Below, piece after piece: positions 1-9,614 of a stretch of 64,000 bases of DNA (position 1 is the first letter of the stretch; every line of letters begins with the position of its first letter). The stretch comes from Saccharicrinis carchari (GTDB lineage: Bacteria > Bacteroidota > Bacteroidia > Bacteroidales > Marinilabiliaceae), in assembly GCF_900182605.1 (NCBI RefSeq), contig NZ_FXTB01000008.1, positions 124,001-188,000 on the forward strand, read 5' to 3'. The notes under the pieces are model-generated. The model saw only the letters and a list, made by a program, of their open reading frames with translations, made no database searches and was not told the origin of the DNA. The translations under genes and the position numbers were made by a program.

Positions 1-2117
1 TCGGCACTTACATTAATGGCTTCCACATTAAAGCTCTTGCCATTTTCGAGATGAATGGAGGCATGCTCGAAGGAGGGGGCGCCTATAATGTAGTTCAGAT
101 CGCCGGGACACACGGGGTAAAAACCCAAGGACGAATAGATGTACCATGCCGACATCTGTCCGCAATCGTCGTTATTTGGCATTCCGTCGTTTTCGGCAAA
201 GTACATGGTGTTGGAGATCTCCCTCACTTTTTCCTGTGTCTTCCATGGTTTACCCGCATAATTATACAGATAAGCTATTTGATGGCCCGGCTCATCACCA
301 TGACCGTAGTGACCTATAAATCCTGATATGTCCACGTGTTGCTCACCTTCCATATTCATCGGCTCGGCAAACAGATCATCCAGGTTATCGGCAAAAGCAT
401 CTTTACCTCCCATTAAATCGATAACTACATTGGTAGCATGAGGGTAAAAATAGGCATAAGCCCAAATATTGCCCGAAACGTAATGAGGCATCAAATCATC
501 CCAGCTGGTCAGCGAGATATTATCTAACCACTTTCCATTGCGATCCTTGGGCCAGAAAAGTTTTTTATCGGGATGATAATGGTTTACAAAGTTCCTGGAG
601 CGCTGATAAAACATATTGGCATCAATGGCCTTACCCAACTTTTCGGCTACCTTGGCTATACACCAATCGTAATATGAATATTCCAGCGTTTTGGCCACTG
701 ATTTAGCAATATCGGCAGGCACATAGCCATACTCAATATATTCGTTTAGTCCACTTTCGCCGTCACTACTGGAGTTTTTAGGGAAAAACGCAATGGCTCG
801 CATGGCTTCGTAGGCCTTTTCCGTATCAATGCCGGGAATATCTTTTAAAATGGCATCGGCAATAACCGATACGGCAGGGTAGCCAATCATACAGGTGTTA
901 TCGAAACCGCAAAGCTCCCACATGGGCAACTGCCCGCCATTTTCATGTCGGCTAACCAGCGACTTCACAAAATCAACGGTGCGCTTGGTATCTATCATGG
1001 TGAGCAATGGATGCACCGCACGATGGGTATCCCAAAGGGAGAAGGTGCTGTAGTTTGTAAAATCCTGTGCATTGAATTTTTTACCATTGGCCACATACCC
1101 TCCGTCCACGTCCATCGAAATATTGGGATGTATCATGGCATGGTACAGACCGGTGTAAAATATCTTTTTCTGATCTTCGGAACCGCCTTTCACTTCAATT
1201 TTGGCGAGTTCTTTTTGCCAGGCCGCCTTTGTTTTTTCCCATACCCCATCAAAGGTTTTTTCCGAACCTTCCGTTGCCAGATTTTTACGAGCGCCCTGGA
1301 GGCTTACGGCAGAAAAAGCCAATCTCATCTCAATCACCTCGCCTTCAGCAGTCTGGAATGATGCAAATGCTTTGGCATCCGCACCTTTGGCTTCCTTTGC
1401 GTCCGCTATCACCTTATCATGCAATCCAACTCCGGCCTTTTTAAAAGGTTTGGAAAAGGAAGCTGTAAAATAAATATACCTGTTTCCACCCCATCCGGCA
1501 CTGTAACAGTAACCTTCTATAGTGCTGTTATCCTTTACAGTAACTTTTGTTTCCATGGTTTTACCAAATATTTTATTGGTAGGATCAATAATTACGTTAG
1601 ACTGCTCAGCGGCCGGAAAAGTATATCTGTGAAATCCTACTCTGCGAGAGGTAGTGAGCTCGGCATCAATACCATAATCCTGCAATTTAACACGGTAATA
1701 CCCCGGACTGGCCTCCTCATCGTCGTGACTTATCCGGGAACGGTAGCCTTCATCGGGATTATCTTTAGATCCGGAGTTCAGCTTAATTTCGCCCACTGTA
1801 GGCATCACCAAAATATCGCCCAGGTCGGACCATCCGGTACCGCTGAGATGGGTATGACTAAAGCCCTTGATGTTGTCGTCGCTGTAATGATAGCCCGAGC
1901 ACCAGTTCCATCCTTGGGTGTCGCCATCGGGGCTTAGCTGAACCATCCCAAAAGGATAGGTGGCACCCGGAAAGGTATGCACAATACCGTCGGTACCGAT
2001 AAAAGGATCGACATATTGCGTGTAATCAACGTCCTCCGTTTTAATTTCGGAAGTACATGCCGCCAACAAGGCGAGCATAAGCAGCGGAAAAATAATTGAT
2101 AATTGTTTCGTGTTCAT
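1..2117 (-). CDS. GH92 alpha-mannosidase, lipoprotein (3' end cut by window)
   Basis: Exo-acting, calcium-dependent alpha-mannosidase of glycoside hydrolase family 92, predicted to trim alpha-linked mannose from N-glycans at the cell surface or in the periplasm. The minus frame stays open from the ATG at 2117 to the window edge, about 705 codons, so perhaps the last 50 or so residues are missing. The first residues form a lipoprotein signal ending in LLAAC. Next comes the family start motif VDPFIGTDG, then PGATYPFG. Near the window edge lie GHGDEPGHQ and NDDCGQMSAWY, the GH92 substrate-binding and catalytic-base region, followed by the usual C-terminal beta segment LENGKSFNVEA. It sits first of a run of N-glycan-active genes on the same strand. 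Family assignment is firm; which alpha-mannose linkage it prefers cannot be read. Confidence 0.93.
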   Translation of the reverse strand, partial: MNTKQLSIIFPLLMLALLAACTSEIKTEDVDYTQYVDPFIGTDGIVHTFPGATYPFGMVQLSPDGDTQGWNWCSGYHYSDDNIKGFSHTHLSGTGWSDLGDILVMPTVGEIKLNSGSKDNPDEGYRSRISHDDEEASPGYYRVKLQDYGIDAELTTSRRVGFHRYTFPAAEQSNVIIDPTNKIFGKTMETKVTVKDNSTIEGYCYSAGWGGNRYIYFTASFSKPFKKAGVGLHDKVIADAKEAKGADAKAFASFQTAEGEVIEMRLAFSAVSLQGARKNLATEGSEKTFDGVWEKTKAAWQKELAKIEVKGGSEDQKKIFYTGLYHAMIHPNISMDVDGGYVANGKKFNAQDFTNYSTFSLWDTHRAVHPLLTMIDTKRTVDFVKSLVSRHENGGQLPMWELCGFDNTCMIGYPAVSVIADAILKDIPGIDTEKAYEAMRAIAFFPKNSSSDGESGLNEYIEYGYVPADIAKSVAKTLEYSYYDWCIAKVAEKLGKAIDANMFYQRSRNFVNHYHPDKKLFWPKDRNGKWLDNISLTSWDDLMPHYVSGNIWAYAYFYPHATNVVIDLMGGKDAFADNLDDLFAEPMNMEGEQHVDISGFIGHYGHGDEPGHQIAYLYNYAGKPWKTQEKVREISNTMYFAENDGMPNNDDCGQMSAWYIYSSLGFYPVCPGDLNYIIGAPSFEHASIHLENGKSFNVEAINVSA

Positions 2118-2631
2118 ATATGTTATTTTATTTTTATTTCTAAACTTTTGCCTAATCCAGTTATTTTTTATCATACGTGTTGTTTTAATGGTCTTTCTCA
2201 TAAGAGTTTCAGATATAATTCAGTGCCCTACTCCAAGTTACAGCTCAAATTTTTCGGTATCTGTATAATTTGTTCTTCACCGTAAGTAATTTTAACCACA
2301 ATGTACACAAAGGGAGCGCAATGCTCCCAATGCTTCTCCGTGTCTGTTGTGCATTCATTGTGGTTATTTTTTAAATATCATAACGCGCTAAACCAAAACT
2401 TAAAAAAATTAAGACTACCTATATCCTGTCTCCCGAAAAGTGTTCCAAAAAATTGCCGCATACAAGCATCGAATGACAGACAATGAATGTATAAATATAT
2501 CGGTATATCCTTTCGCTTATTGACAGTTGGTCAATCTTTAAAATTACCCAATTAGATACGCACTGCATAATAATATGACAAATTTAGTGCTGTAAAATTG
2601 ATTTATATTTTTGGAAAATTCAGCTTATGTA
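2118..2631. other. 514-nt gap with a nested inverted repeat
   Basis: No gene is supported here. At 2294-2365 an outer inverted repeat (AACCACAATG at about 2294-2303 with CATTGTGGTT at 2356-2365) encloses a small hairpin, GGAGC/GCTCC, at 2312-2328. It could be the terminator of the CutC transcript or a leader structure ahead of the mannosidase. There is no clear T-run, so its role is open. The rest is A/T-rich. Confidence 0.4.
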
Positions 2632-3273
2632 TCACTCAAGTTCCCCTACAATCCTGCGCCCATGGTATTCTTTGGCCTTAATCAGTATATTCAGCTCCTC
2701 CATATTGCTGTTTAACACTTTGCCCGCCACCACAATTTGCAATCTGTTGTCGGCCACCTTTAGCATCTGGCGCAAGGTTTCCTGCCCTTCCATTGCCGTT
2801 GCCTCCCCCCCGGAGGTAAGGATAGCGTCCACACCGGGAATATTGCAAAGCTGCTCTACCGCCTCCAAGATATCCTCCACCTCATCAATTGCTTTGTGGA
2901 AACATACATTTAAAGGTTTGGCCAGTTGGGTGAGGCGTTTGGTTGTTTCTATGTCGATGCGATTGTCGGGTGTTAAAAAACCAAACACAACGCCATGCAC
3001 ACCAGCCTCTTTAAAGGCGTCAATAGATTTTTCCATTTCTTTTATTTCAGCCTCATTGTAAACAAAATTGCCCTTTCGTGCACGTACCATCACCTTGGTG
3101 GGTATGTTTACATTGGCCAACACTTTGTTTACCAAATCAATCGAAGGGGTTAAGCCTCCATGCTCCAAAGCCGAGCAAAGTTCAAGTCTGTTCGCGCCTC
3201 TTTGCTCCGCCAACACACATTCCGCGTAGGTTTCTACGCAAGCTTCTTTATAAATATCCTGTGGTTTATTCAT
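2632..3273 (-). CDS. cutC: CutC family protein
   Basis: TIM-barrel protein of the CutC family. The family is named for copper homeostasis in E. coli, but its biochemical activity is not settled. The 213 residues carry the family's hallmark stretches: EACVETYAEC near the start, GANRLELCSALEHGGLTPS at about 25-43, then MVRARKGNF, VFGFLTPD, NVCFHKAID and ILTSGGEATAMEG. The length is a little shorter than the E. coli protein of about 248. It lies 24 bases downstream of the glycosylasparaginase gene on the same strand, so the two are likely co-transcribed. The location inside a glycan-degradation locus suggests a role other than copper handling, but this is inference. Confidence 0.88.
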   Translation of the reverse strand: MNKPQDIYKEACVETYAECVLAEQRGANRLELCSALEHGGLTPSIDLVNKVLANVNIPTKVMVRARKGNFVYNEAEIKEMEKSIDAFKEAGVHGVVFGFLTPDNRIDIETTKRLTQLAKPLNVCFHKAIDEVEDILEAVEQLCNIPGVDAILTSGGEATAMEGQETLRQMLKVADNRLQIVVAGKVLNSNMEELNILIKAKEYHGRRIVGELE

Positions 3274-3297
3274 GACATTTCTATTTAATTTCTGGAC

Positions 3298-4302
3298 CTA
3301 TTTTACTGCACTATCCGAATCTATAGCACGATTATTCCCTTTATCGAACACGGCATAGCTAAATCCTTTGTGGATGCAGTAGCCACCACATTCGCCTTGT
3401 TTGTTAAGGGCGATGAAGCCTACCTGCAAATCTTTGTAATCCGGGTTTTTGCTTATCACCCTCTCCACGGCCAGCTCGCAGGCTTTTTGCGGATTGTGGC
3501 CTTGCCTCATCAGCTCCACCACCAGATGCGTTCCGGCTACTTTAATCACGGCCTCGCCCAATCCTGTAGCCGTAGCTGCCCCCACCTCGTTATCCACAAA
3601 CAGCCCGGCGCCAATGATGGGAGAATCCCCTACCCTGCCCCGTATCTTATAGGCTGCACCGCTTGTAGTGCAAGCACCCGACAGGTTACCATGGCTGTCC
3701 AGGGCCAACATACCGATGGTATCATGGTTCTCGATGTTGATGACGGGTTTGTATTCCGATTTCTTCAACCACTCCCTCCATTCCTGCTCCGACTTTTCTG
3801 TTAACAGGTTTTCTTTTTCAAAGCCATTTTCGAGAGCAAACTGCAGGGCACCTTCCCCGGCTAACATTGCGTGGGGTGTTTTTTCCATCACCATGCGTGC
3901 CACGGATATAGGGTGTTTGATGTGCTCGAGAAAGGCCACCGAACCACAATTGCTGTGTTGATCCATGATGCAGGCATCAAGGGATACCTTTCCTTCCCGG
4001 TCGGGCCGTCCGCCATAACCCACGCTCCTATCGTCGGGGTCCGCTTCGGGGATTTTAACGCCCGCCTCCACGGCATCGAGGGCACTCCCATTTTTAGCAA
4101 GCACCTCCCAGGCTGCCTGGTTGGCAGCCAAATTCCGCCAGGTGGAGATGACAACGGGTTTGTTGACTGTTTTATTAACCGCTGAGTCTGGCGTTGCCTT
4201 TTCGCTTTCCCTACTCCTGTTTATGGCAGAGAGCGAAAAGGAACCCCCCAACAAAAAGGTTCCCAGGGCGGTGTTTTTTAAGAATTTGCGTCGGCTTTTC
4301 AT
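3298..4302 (-). CDS. N4-(beta-N-acetylglucosaminyl)-L-asparaginase (glycosylasparaginase)
   Basis: Ntn-hydrolase that cleaves the GlcNAc-Asn bond left after the rest of an N-glycan and its peptide have been removed. The frame is open further upstream, but the start at 4302 is preferred because it opens directly on a twin-arginine-like signal (MKSRRKFLKN followed by a hydrophobic stretch). The motif NHDTIGMLALD at about residues 192-202 supplies the autocatalytic cleavage site and nucleophilic threonine (Thr195 from this start). RGRVGDSPIIGAG and ATATGLGE further on are the substrate-binding motifs of the Elizabethkingia-type enzyme. The product should be a precursor that self-processes into two chains. 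Neighbours (beta-mannosidase, PNGase-like protein) fit the same pathway. Confidence 0.93.
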   Translation of the reverse strand: MKSRRKFLKNTALGTFLLGGSFSLSAINRSRESEKATPDSAVNKTVNKPVVISTWRNLAANQAAWEVLAKNGSALDAVEAGVKIPEADPDDRSVGYGGRPDREGKVSLDACIMDQHSNCGSVAFLEHIKHPISVARMVMEKTPHAMLAGEGALQFALENGFEKENLLTEKSEQEWREWLKKSEYKPVINIENHDTIGMLALDSHGNLSGACTTSGAAYKIRGRVGDSPIIGAGLFVDNEVGAATATGLGEAVIKVAGTHLVVELMRQGHNPQKACELAVERVISKNPDYKDLQVGFIALNKQGECGGYCIHKGFSYAVFDKGNNRAIDSDSAVK

Positions 4303-4448
4303 ATACTCTAATAAATAAGTTTGACTTATCAATCCCCATCCCCACACCTGCGGTGCGGTACTTCCTCCCGCAATCCTGCGGTACAGGCTCTTTTTCCCAA
4401 ATAAAAAGGGGAAGAACCGTCAGAGTGAGAAACACTTCTTTAGAATCA

Positions 4449-7031
4449 TCAATACGTATCCCTTATAGTCCGTATAGTAAGCTTGCTTTCAAATTCCTTG
4501 ACGGAGGCGTCCGGTGTAAAGGTTATGGTTTTTGTTTCGCCTGGCATCAGATCGAAGTAATTGTCGGAAAAGAAACCGGTACCCTCCTCATAGGCCACAA
4601 ACACATTTTTGGCCAGCACATCCGTAGTCAGCTCAAGGGTGTACATGTCATCGCCCGCGGCTATGGACACCTTGACATCCGGTGTGGGCAGGTTGAGCCG
4701 TTTAACCGGTTCAAAATAATACTTATTTTCCGATAGAACTTTACCCGCTTCGCTTAAGGATGTCTGCAATAACACCTCCTTCGTATTTAAATTTTTCAGG
4801 AAAGTTTTCAGCTCTTGCTTAAAGGCACAGTCGCTGCTATTGGCTGCTACCCGAATAGGCAGGTCTTTAGTCCATAGCACCTTCCCGTTAAAGTCGCTTA
4901 TTTTCAAGTTCAAGTTGGCCTCAAAGTCGCTCAGTCTATCTGAAATCACATGCACTTCCAGGGTATCGTTCATCACGCGGGGAGCCACCAATTCCTGAGC
5001 AAAGGCCTTTTTGCTAAAATATTGCATGGCTTTCCAGTTTTGGTAATAATCGGTGCTGGACCAGGAAGCCACCGGCCAGCAGTCGTTCAATTGCCAATAC
5101 AGGCTGCCCATGTTAAACGGCATGGCAATGCGGTGACCTTCCATTCCCTGCTTCATTCCTTCGGCCTGCAACACCTGGCCTACGTAAATAAAGCTCTCAA
5201 AATCTTTTGGTTTACGATAATCGCGCAGCATATACAACTCAATGGTTTCGTTCCCGATGGAAGAACGCTGATGCGATTTCATCACGTCCGAAAAGATATC
5301 ATAATCCTCGGGCTCGGCATAACGTCGGATGGTGCGCATCTCGGGAAAAGACTGAAAGCCATACTCGCTCATAAAACGCGATATTTTGGTATGGTAATTT
5401 TCAAAAGGCTCCTTGCCCCACCAAACGCCCCAATAATGGTCGTCGCCATTTATCAGGTCGGGTCCGATGGTATCGCCCGATTGCGGACTCGATGCCCAGT
5501 AAAAACGTTGCGGATCATATTCTGAAACAGCCTTTGGCAACACGTCCAGAAATATGTCCTTATAGGCTTTCCATTGTGCTTTGGCTCCCTCAGGGTCTTC
5601 TTTTTCTACTTCCCTTTTCCAACCCCAACGCAACCATGCAATCAGCACTTCGTTGTTGCCGCACCACAATGCCACCGATGGATGGTTTCGGAGCCGCTTA
5701 ATATTGTACTCGGCTTCGTGACGCACGCTTTCCAGGAATTCGGGGTGACCGGGGTACATGTTACAGGCAAACATAAAATCCTGCCAAACCAACATACCGT
5801 GCTTGTCGCACAAATCGTAAAAAATTTCCTTTTCGTAGATACCTCCTCCCCAAACACGCAGCATATTGTGGTTGCTTTCCTTGGCGGTGAGGATCATTTT
5901 TTCATATTTTTCCGGGGTCGCCCTATCTAAAAAAGCATCCAAAGGTATGGTATTGGCTCCTTTCATAAAAACGGGATGTCCGTTCAGCTCCACATATAAC
6001 GAAGTCCCGTGCTCATCTTTCTCGCGTACCACTTCTATCGTCCGCAATCCGGTTTTGTGCATTACCTCATCATAAGCGTTATTCGTAACGAGCTTTCCTG
6101 CCACATCATACAGATGCGCCTCGCCCAACCCGTTGCTCCACCAAAGCTCTGGATTGACTATTTCAAAATCTACGGCATAAGTTTTTATTCCTTTTTGCAA
6201 TTGCACCTGCCTGGCAGCAACCTGATTTCCATCCACATTTATTTGTAAATCGGCCTTGCCTTCTGCTTCTGCTTCCACCTCAAATTCGGCGGTCAGGGTG
6301 GCTTTATCTGTAGCAATATTATTTTGTACGATACGTAAATCATTAATCCGTGCCGCATCCCATGCGTTAAGGTAAATAGGCAACCATATGCCGCTTGTTA
6401 CTAAACGCGGGCCCCAGTCCCAGCCAAAATGGCTTTGTGCTTTACGGATATGCGGGCTCACCCATTTGTTGCCCGGCACCTGGCCTATTTCTGCCAGATC
6501 GTTGGGCGATGAATGCACTACATGCGGATAATTGTCGTATTTCTCCAATCCGACTTTTATGGGCGAATGAAAATATATTTTCAATTCATTATCGCCGGGA
6601 TTCAAGTATTGCTTTACATCCACGGTCCAGCCCCTGAACATATTGTCGGCCACTAGAATCTTTTCTCCGTTCAGATAAACGTCGGCATGGGTATCGAGGC
6701 CTTTAAAATCGAGCTCTATGCGATCCTTGCCCAACCATTCCTCCGTAATATTTACCTTGGTTTGATACACCCAGTCTTTTTTATCCACCCATTGCACATC
6801 GTGCTCGTTTAGGCGATAAAAGGGATCTTCAATCTTTCCGTTGGCCATCAGATCGGTATGCACACAACCCGGCACCGAGGCGTTCATCCACTCTTCGGCA
6901 TCGGCCTGGGCAAATTTCCAATTGTCTTTTATTTCCATCGTATGTACCAATGGTTTATCCGTGCTAGTGCTGCACGATATAAGTGCCGTAATAAAGCCGG
7001 CAAGCATTAAAGGTGTTAGCTTTTTCATCAT
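4449..7031 (-). CDS. GH2 beta-mannosidase, lipoprotein
   Basis: Beta-mannosidase of glycoside hydrolase family 2. It would remove the single beta-linked mannose of the N-glycan core after alpha-mannosidases have acted. The open frame begins at 7064, but the start at 7031 (or the next ATG, 7028) leads straight into a lipoprotein signal ending LISC. Visible in order are the sugar-binding domain with FRGWTVDV, a core with GWDWGPRL, a catalytic barrel with MLRVWGGGIYE, the acid/base in LWCGNNEV (Glu472 counted from the 7064 ATG) and the nucleophile in FMSEYGFQSFPE (Glu567), then a C-terminal beta domain. Length of about 860 residues matches Bacteroides beta-mannosidases. The catalytic pair is intact. 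Confidence 0.95.
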   Translation of the reverse strand: MMKKLTPLMLAGFITALISCSTSTDKPLVHTMEIKDNWKFAQADAEEWMNASVPGCVHTDLMANGKIEDPFYRLNEHDVQWVDKKDWVYQTKVNITEEWLGKDRIELDFKGLDTHADVYLNGEKILVADNMFRGWTVDVKQYLNPGDNELKIYFHSPIKVGLEKYDNYPHVVHSSPNDLAEIGQVPGNKWVSPHIRKAQSHFGWDWGPRLVTSGIWLPIYLNAWDAARINDLRIVQNNIATDKATLTAEFEVEAEAEGKADLQINVDGNQVAARQVQLQKGIKTYAVDFEIVNPELWWSNGLGEAHLYDVAGKLVTNNAYDEVMHKTGLRTIEVVREKDEHGTSLYVELNGHPVFMKGANTIPLDAFLDRATPEKYEKMILTAKESNHNMLRVWGGGIYEKEIFYDLCDKHGMLVWQDFMFACNMYPGHPEFLESVRHEAEYNIKRLRNHPSVALWCGNNEVLIAWLRWGWKREVEKEDPEGAKAQWKAYKDIFLDVLPKAVSEYDPQRFYWASSPQSGDTIGPDLINGDDHYWGVWWGKEPFENYHTKISRFMSEYGFQSFPEMRTIRRYAEPEDYDIFSDVMKSHQRSSIGNETIELYMLRDYRKPKDFESFIYVGQVLQAEGMKQGMEGHRIAMPFNMGSLYWQLNDCWPVASWSSTDYYQNWKAMQYFSKKAFAQELVAPRVMNDTLEVHVISDRLSDFEANLNLKISDFNGKVLWTKDLPIRVAANSSDCAFKQELKTFLKNLNTKEVLLQTSLSEAGKVLSENKYYFEPVKRLNLPTPDVKVSIAAGDDMYTLELTTDVLAKNVFVAYEEGTGFFSDNYFDLMPGETKTITFTPDASVKEFESKLTIRTIRDTY

Positions 7032-7122
7032 AAGTATTATTTTAATTATCTTTGCCAAATTCATAAATTAGCAGCTTACTCACTGCCTCTTATAAGCGTA
7101 ATGTTACTTCGCAATTTACAAT

Positions 7123-8625
7123 TTAATCCATCATCAAAGGGGTTTCGCCCTCATTTTTCTGGGCACTTCCCGGTGTGCTGCGGCCGTCGCTGATATATTT
7201 CTTCATGAGAGCCGTAAGATTTTCTACAATTTGTTGATTTTGCTGTGTCAAATTATTGGTTTCACCGATATCTTCCACTAAATTATACAACTGTATCGGT
7301 GGCAGGTTTTCTTGCCTGGCCACCTCAGGCGTAGGTGGGCTCCACCCTCCGGAACCGGGACAGAACTCCAGTTTCCATTTTCCCTGCCGGATGGAAAATG
7401 AACCGTTAACCGAATGATGCACCGTTGCTTCGCGTATGGGGTGAGCGATTTTTTCTCCCATCAACACAGGTAACATATTGTAACTGTCCTCCCCTGCATT
7501 GTCGGGCAGATCAACTCCCACAATGGCGGCACAAGTGGCCATGAGATCGGTAAGGCAGATAATTTCGTCGGTCTCCGATCCAGCTGTAATCTTCGCTGGC
7601 CAACGGGCAATAAAAGGCACGCGATGCCCGCCTTCGAATATATCGGCTTTATGCCCCCTGAATATATAACTCGGATCGTGTCCGAACTCCGCCAGCTCAT
7701 TATAATCGGCCAGGGGCGAACACCCATTGTCGCTGGTTACAATGATTAAGGTATTGTCCTTTATCCCATTTTGGTCCAGTGCTGCCATCACCTGCCCCAC
7801 CACATCGTCAACCATCAATACAAAGTCGCCATAGGTATTGGTGCCACTTTTACCCCTAAATTCGTTAGTCGGCAATATGGGCGTATGCGGTGCGGGCAGC
7901 GGAAAATAAAGAAAAAATGGTTCTGCCTGCTTCGATTGTGTATTGATAAATCCCACAGCTTTATCTGTCAAGCGGGGCAATACTTCAATATGTTTAAAAT
8001 CGTCGCCTATAGGGCCTTTCCGCCAAAAGCCTTTGCCCGATGTAGCCTCAACCGTATCAATGTTTACAGTTGTTACCCTGTCGTTTTCGATGTAAAGGTA
8101 AGGGGGAATATCGAGCGAGGCGGTTATGCCATAAAAATAATCGAAGCCGTTCGCATTAGGTCCGTTTTTAATGGGACGGGTCAACAGGGTGCGCCCTTCC
8201 TCATCTTTTTCCCAATCTAATCCCAAATGCCACTTCCCGATACATGCCGTTCGGTATCTCTTTTTCTTTAAGAGGGAAGCCACGGTCATTCGTTCGGGCG
8301 CTATCAAATGCTCATCATAACTCCACAGCACACCATCTTTCAGCCTCGTCCTCCAGGCATATCGCCCGGTTAAAACACCATAACGGGTAGGCGTACACAC
8401 GGCGGAGTTGCTGTGTGCATCGGTAAAAATCATTCCCTGATCCGCGAGTCTGTCCATATGGGTGGTGTGTATTTGGGAGTTCTCGTTAAAGCACGACACA
8501 TCGCCATAACCCATATCATCGGCCAGGATATAAACGATATTTGGATGACCGTTGATTTTGCTCGCGCCACCCGAACAAGCACTTAATAGGGGGATAGAGA
8601 AGAAGAGTATGAACAGTGTTTTCAT
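7123..8625 (-). CDS. Type I sulfatase (FGly-dependent), lipoprotein
   Basis: Arylsulfatase-superfamily hydrolase that removes a sulfate ester, presumably from a sulfated sugar on a glycan. The first 17 residues are a lipoprotein signal (lipobox LSAC). NIVYILADDMGYGDVS supplies the metal-binding Asp pair. SAVCTPTRYGVLTGR (Cys77) is the C-x-P-x-R signature, where the Cys is converted to formylglycine. GKWHLGLDW and VTSDNGCSPL are further active-site motifs. The 500-residue length is usual. A cognate maturase (anSME) is not in the window and must be elsewhere. Its place between beta-mannosidase and PNGase-like genes suggests sulfated N-glycans (for instance GlcNAc- or Gal-sulfate), but the subfamily cannot be assigned by eye. 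Confidence 0.93.
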   Translation of the reverse strand: MKTLFILFFSIPLLSACSGGASKINGHPNIVYILADDMGYGDVSCFNENSQIHTTHMDRLADQGMIFTDAHSNSAVCTPTRYGVLTGRYAWRTRLKDGVLWSYDEHLIAPERMTVASLLKKKRYRTACIGKWHLGLDWEKDEEGRTLLTRPIKNGPNANGFDYFYGITASLDIPPYLYIENDRVTTVNIDTVEATSGKGFWRKGPIGDDFKHIEVLPRLTDKAVGFINTQSKQAEPFFLYFPLPAPHTPILPTNEFRGKSGTNTYGDFVLMVDDVVGQVMAALDQNGIKDNTLIIVTSDNGCSPLADYNELAEFGHDPSYIFRGHKADIFEGGHRVPFIARWPAKITAGSETDEIICLTDLMATCAAIVGVDLPDNAGEDSYNMLPVLMGEKIAHPIREATVHHSVNGSFSIRQGKWKLEFCPGSGGWSPPTPEVARQENLPPIQLYNLVEDIGETNNLTQQNQQIVENLTALMKKYISDGRSTPGSAQKNEGETPLMMD

Positions 8626-8751
8626 GGGTTTTAGTTTTAAAGTTCCCGCCTAAATATATTTCAGGCGGCGGGATGTCGTTTCACTCCATTTGGGTTGATT
8701 AAACGGATTAATTGATTATAGAACTATAACCGACCAATTACTAACTGCCGA

Positions 8752-9204
8752 CTATTTTACAATACACTCCATATAAACCATATACCAATCAACGGGACGC
8801 GGATTGTTCAATACGGGATCGCCTTTGAGCCAGTTCCAACGCAGCAGCCCTATTTTTATGGCTTTGCGCATATCGCTGCCCGGCTTGCTTTTGTTCCAGG
8901 CTTTTTCGAGGGCAAGAAAAGCGATTACCTGCCTATCGAATTCTTCCTGTACTTGCACCGTTGACATAGATGCAGTACGCAAGGCAAACTCGCGCATGGC
9001 ATTATACGTTTGGGGATATTTTCGTTTGATAAACCGCCCGTTCTTATCAATTTTTAAGTCTTTAATTTCCTGCTTTACTTGCACCATTGGATTGTTCGCG
9101 GCGAATACTGTACCTGTACTGGTTAGGTACATTATCGCTATGGCTACAAGTATGAGGTATCGTTTATAAAAGTATCGGGAAAGATGTATAATGTTGTTTT
9201 TCAT
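8752..9204 (-). CDS. Small secreted protein of unknown function
   Basis: Not recognised. From the ATG at 9204 it is 150 residues: a basic N-terminus, one long hydrophobic segment ending VFAANN (signal peptide or anchor), then a soluble, charged, probably alpha-helical domain with several aromatic residues near the C-terminus (WNWLKGD, PRPVDWYMVY). The frame runs open upstream to 9303. That extension lies wholly within a repeated leader element also found ahead of the gene at 48728, so the internal start is preferred. It shares strand and neighbourhood with the glycan genes but has its own leader and is probably transcribed separately. Confidence 0.6.
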   Translation of the reverse strand: MKNNIIHLSRYFYKRYLILVAIAIMYLTSTGTVFAANNPMVQVKQEIKDLKIDKNGRFIKRKYPQTYNAMREFALRTASMSTVQVQEEFDRQVIAFLALEKAWNKSKPGSDMRKAIKIGLLRWNWLKGDPVLNNPRPVDWYMVYMECIVK

Positions 9205-9358
9205 CTCATTATAAATATTTATTCTTATTGGTATTCGATGGAACTCGCCGATAATGTTTTCCCTCCCGCTTGTGCGGGACAGGTTTCCGCTACAGCGGAA
9301 CAAGTAATGTGAAAGGCTACTCTCATAGCACGCCCCGACCCTTCGGGGGCTCGTTTCA
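9205..9358 (-). repeat. Duplicated leader element, copy 1
   Basis: Sequence that directly precedes the ATG at 9204 and is repeated ahead of the ATG at 48728. In the 65 or so bases next to the start codon I count two differences between the copies. Further out they share CACATTACTTG and a GC-rich stem that begins GAGCCCCCGAA, and differ by insertion or loss of small palindromes (one reads TTCCGCTGTAGCGGAA here). Both copies stop at the gene start. It may be a transcribed 5' leader, or a mobile repeat that carried a promoter. Confidence 0.7.
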
Positions 9359-9534
9359 TTTAATCATTCTCCTGGTTATTCCAATCAACTACAAACTAAC
9401 GTTCTCATAAAAATTAGTATCAAGACAAGAGATTTTGAGGTTATAAAACAACAGGTGGTGGATTAACACCATGTTAGCCAACCAACAAACTAATAATCAG
9501 TCGCTTCAAACAAAAAACCTAAAGCCAAGCGAGT

Positions 9535-9574
9535 AAAACCACAAGCTCCAATTCTATCCGGGGGCTTGTGGTTT
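9535..9574 (-). terminator. Hairpin, likely terminator of the PNGase-like gene
   Basis: An 11-bp perfect stem (AAACCACAAGC at about 9536-9546 with GCTTGTGGTTT at 9563-9573) lies about 40 bases past the stop of the minus-strand PNGase-like gene. Read on the minus strand, the 3' arm runs into TTTT and then mixed sequence. The rest of 9359-9614 shows no gene. Confidence 0.55.
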
Positions 9575-9614
9575 CAATATACTCATCTGAAAGATTTTAG
9601 TTAAGGTTGATATT

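Noticed and set aside
9205-9303. N-terminal extension of the small secreted protein through the leader repeat
   Set aside because: In both copies a proper signal peptide begins at the ATG after the repeat. The in-phase open frame is probably a by-product of the shared sequence, though translation of it cannot be ruled out.
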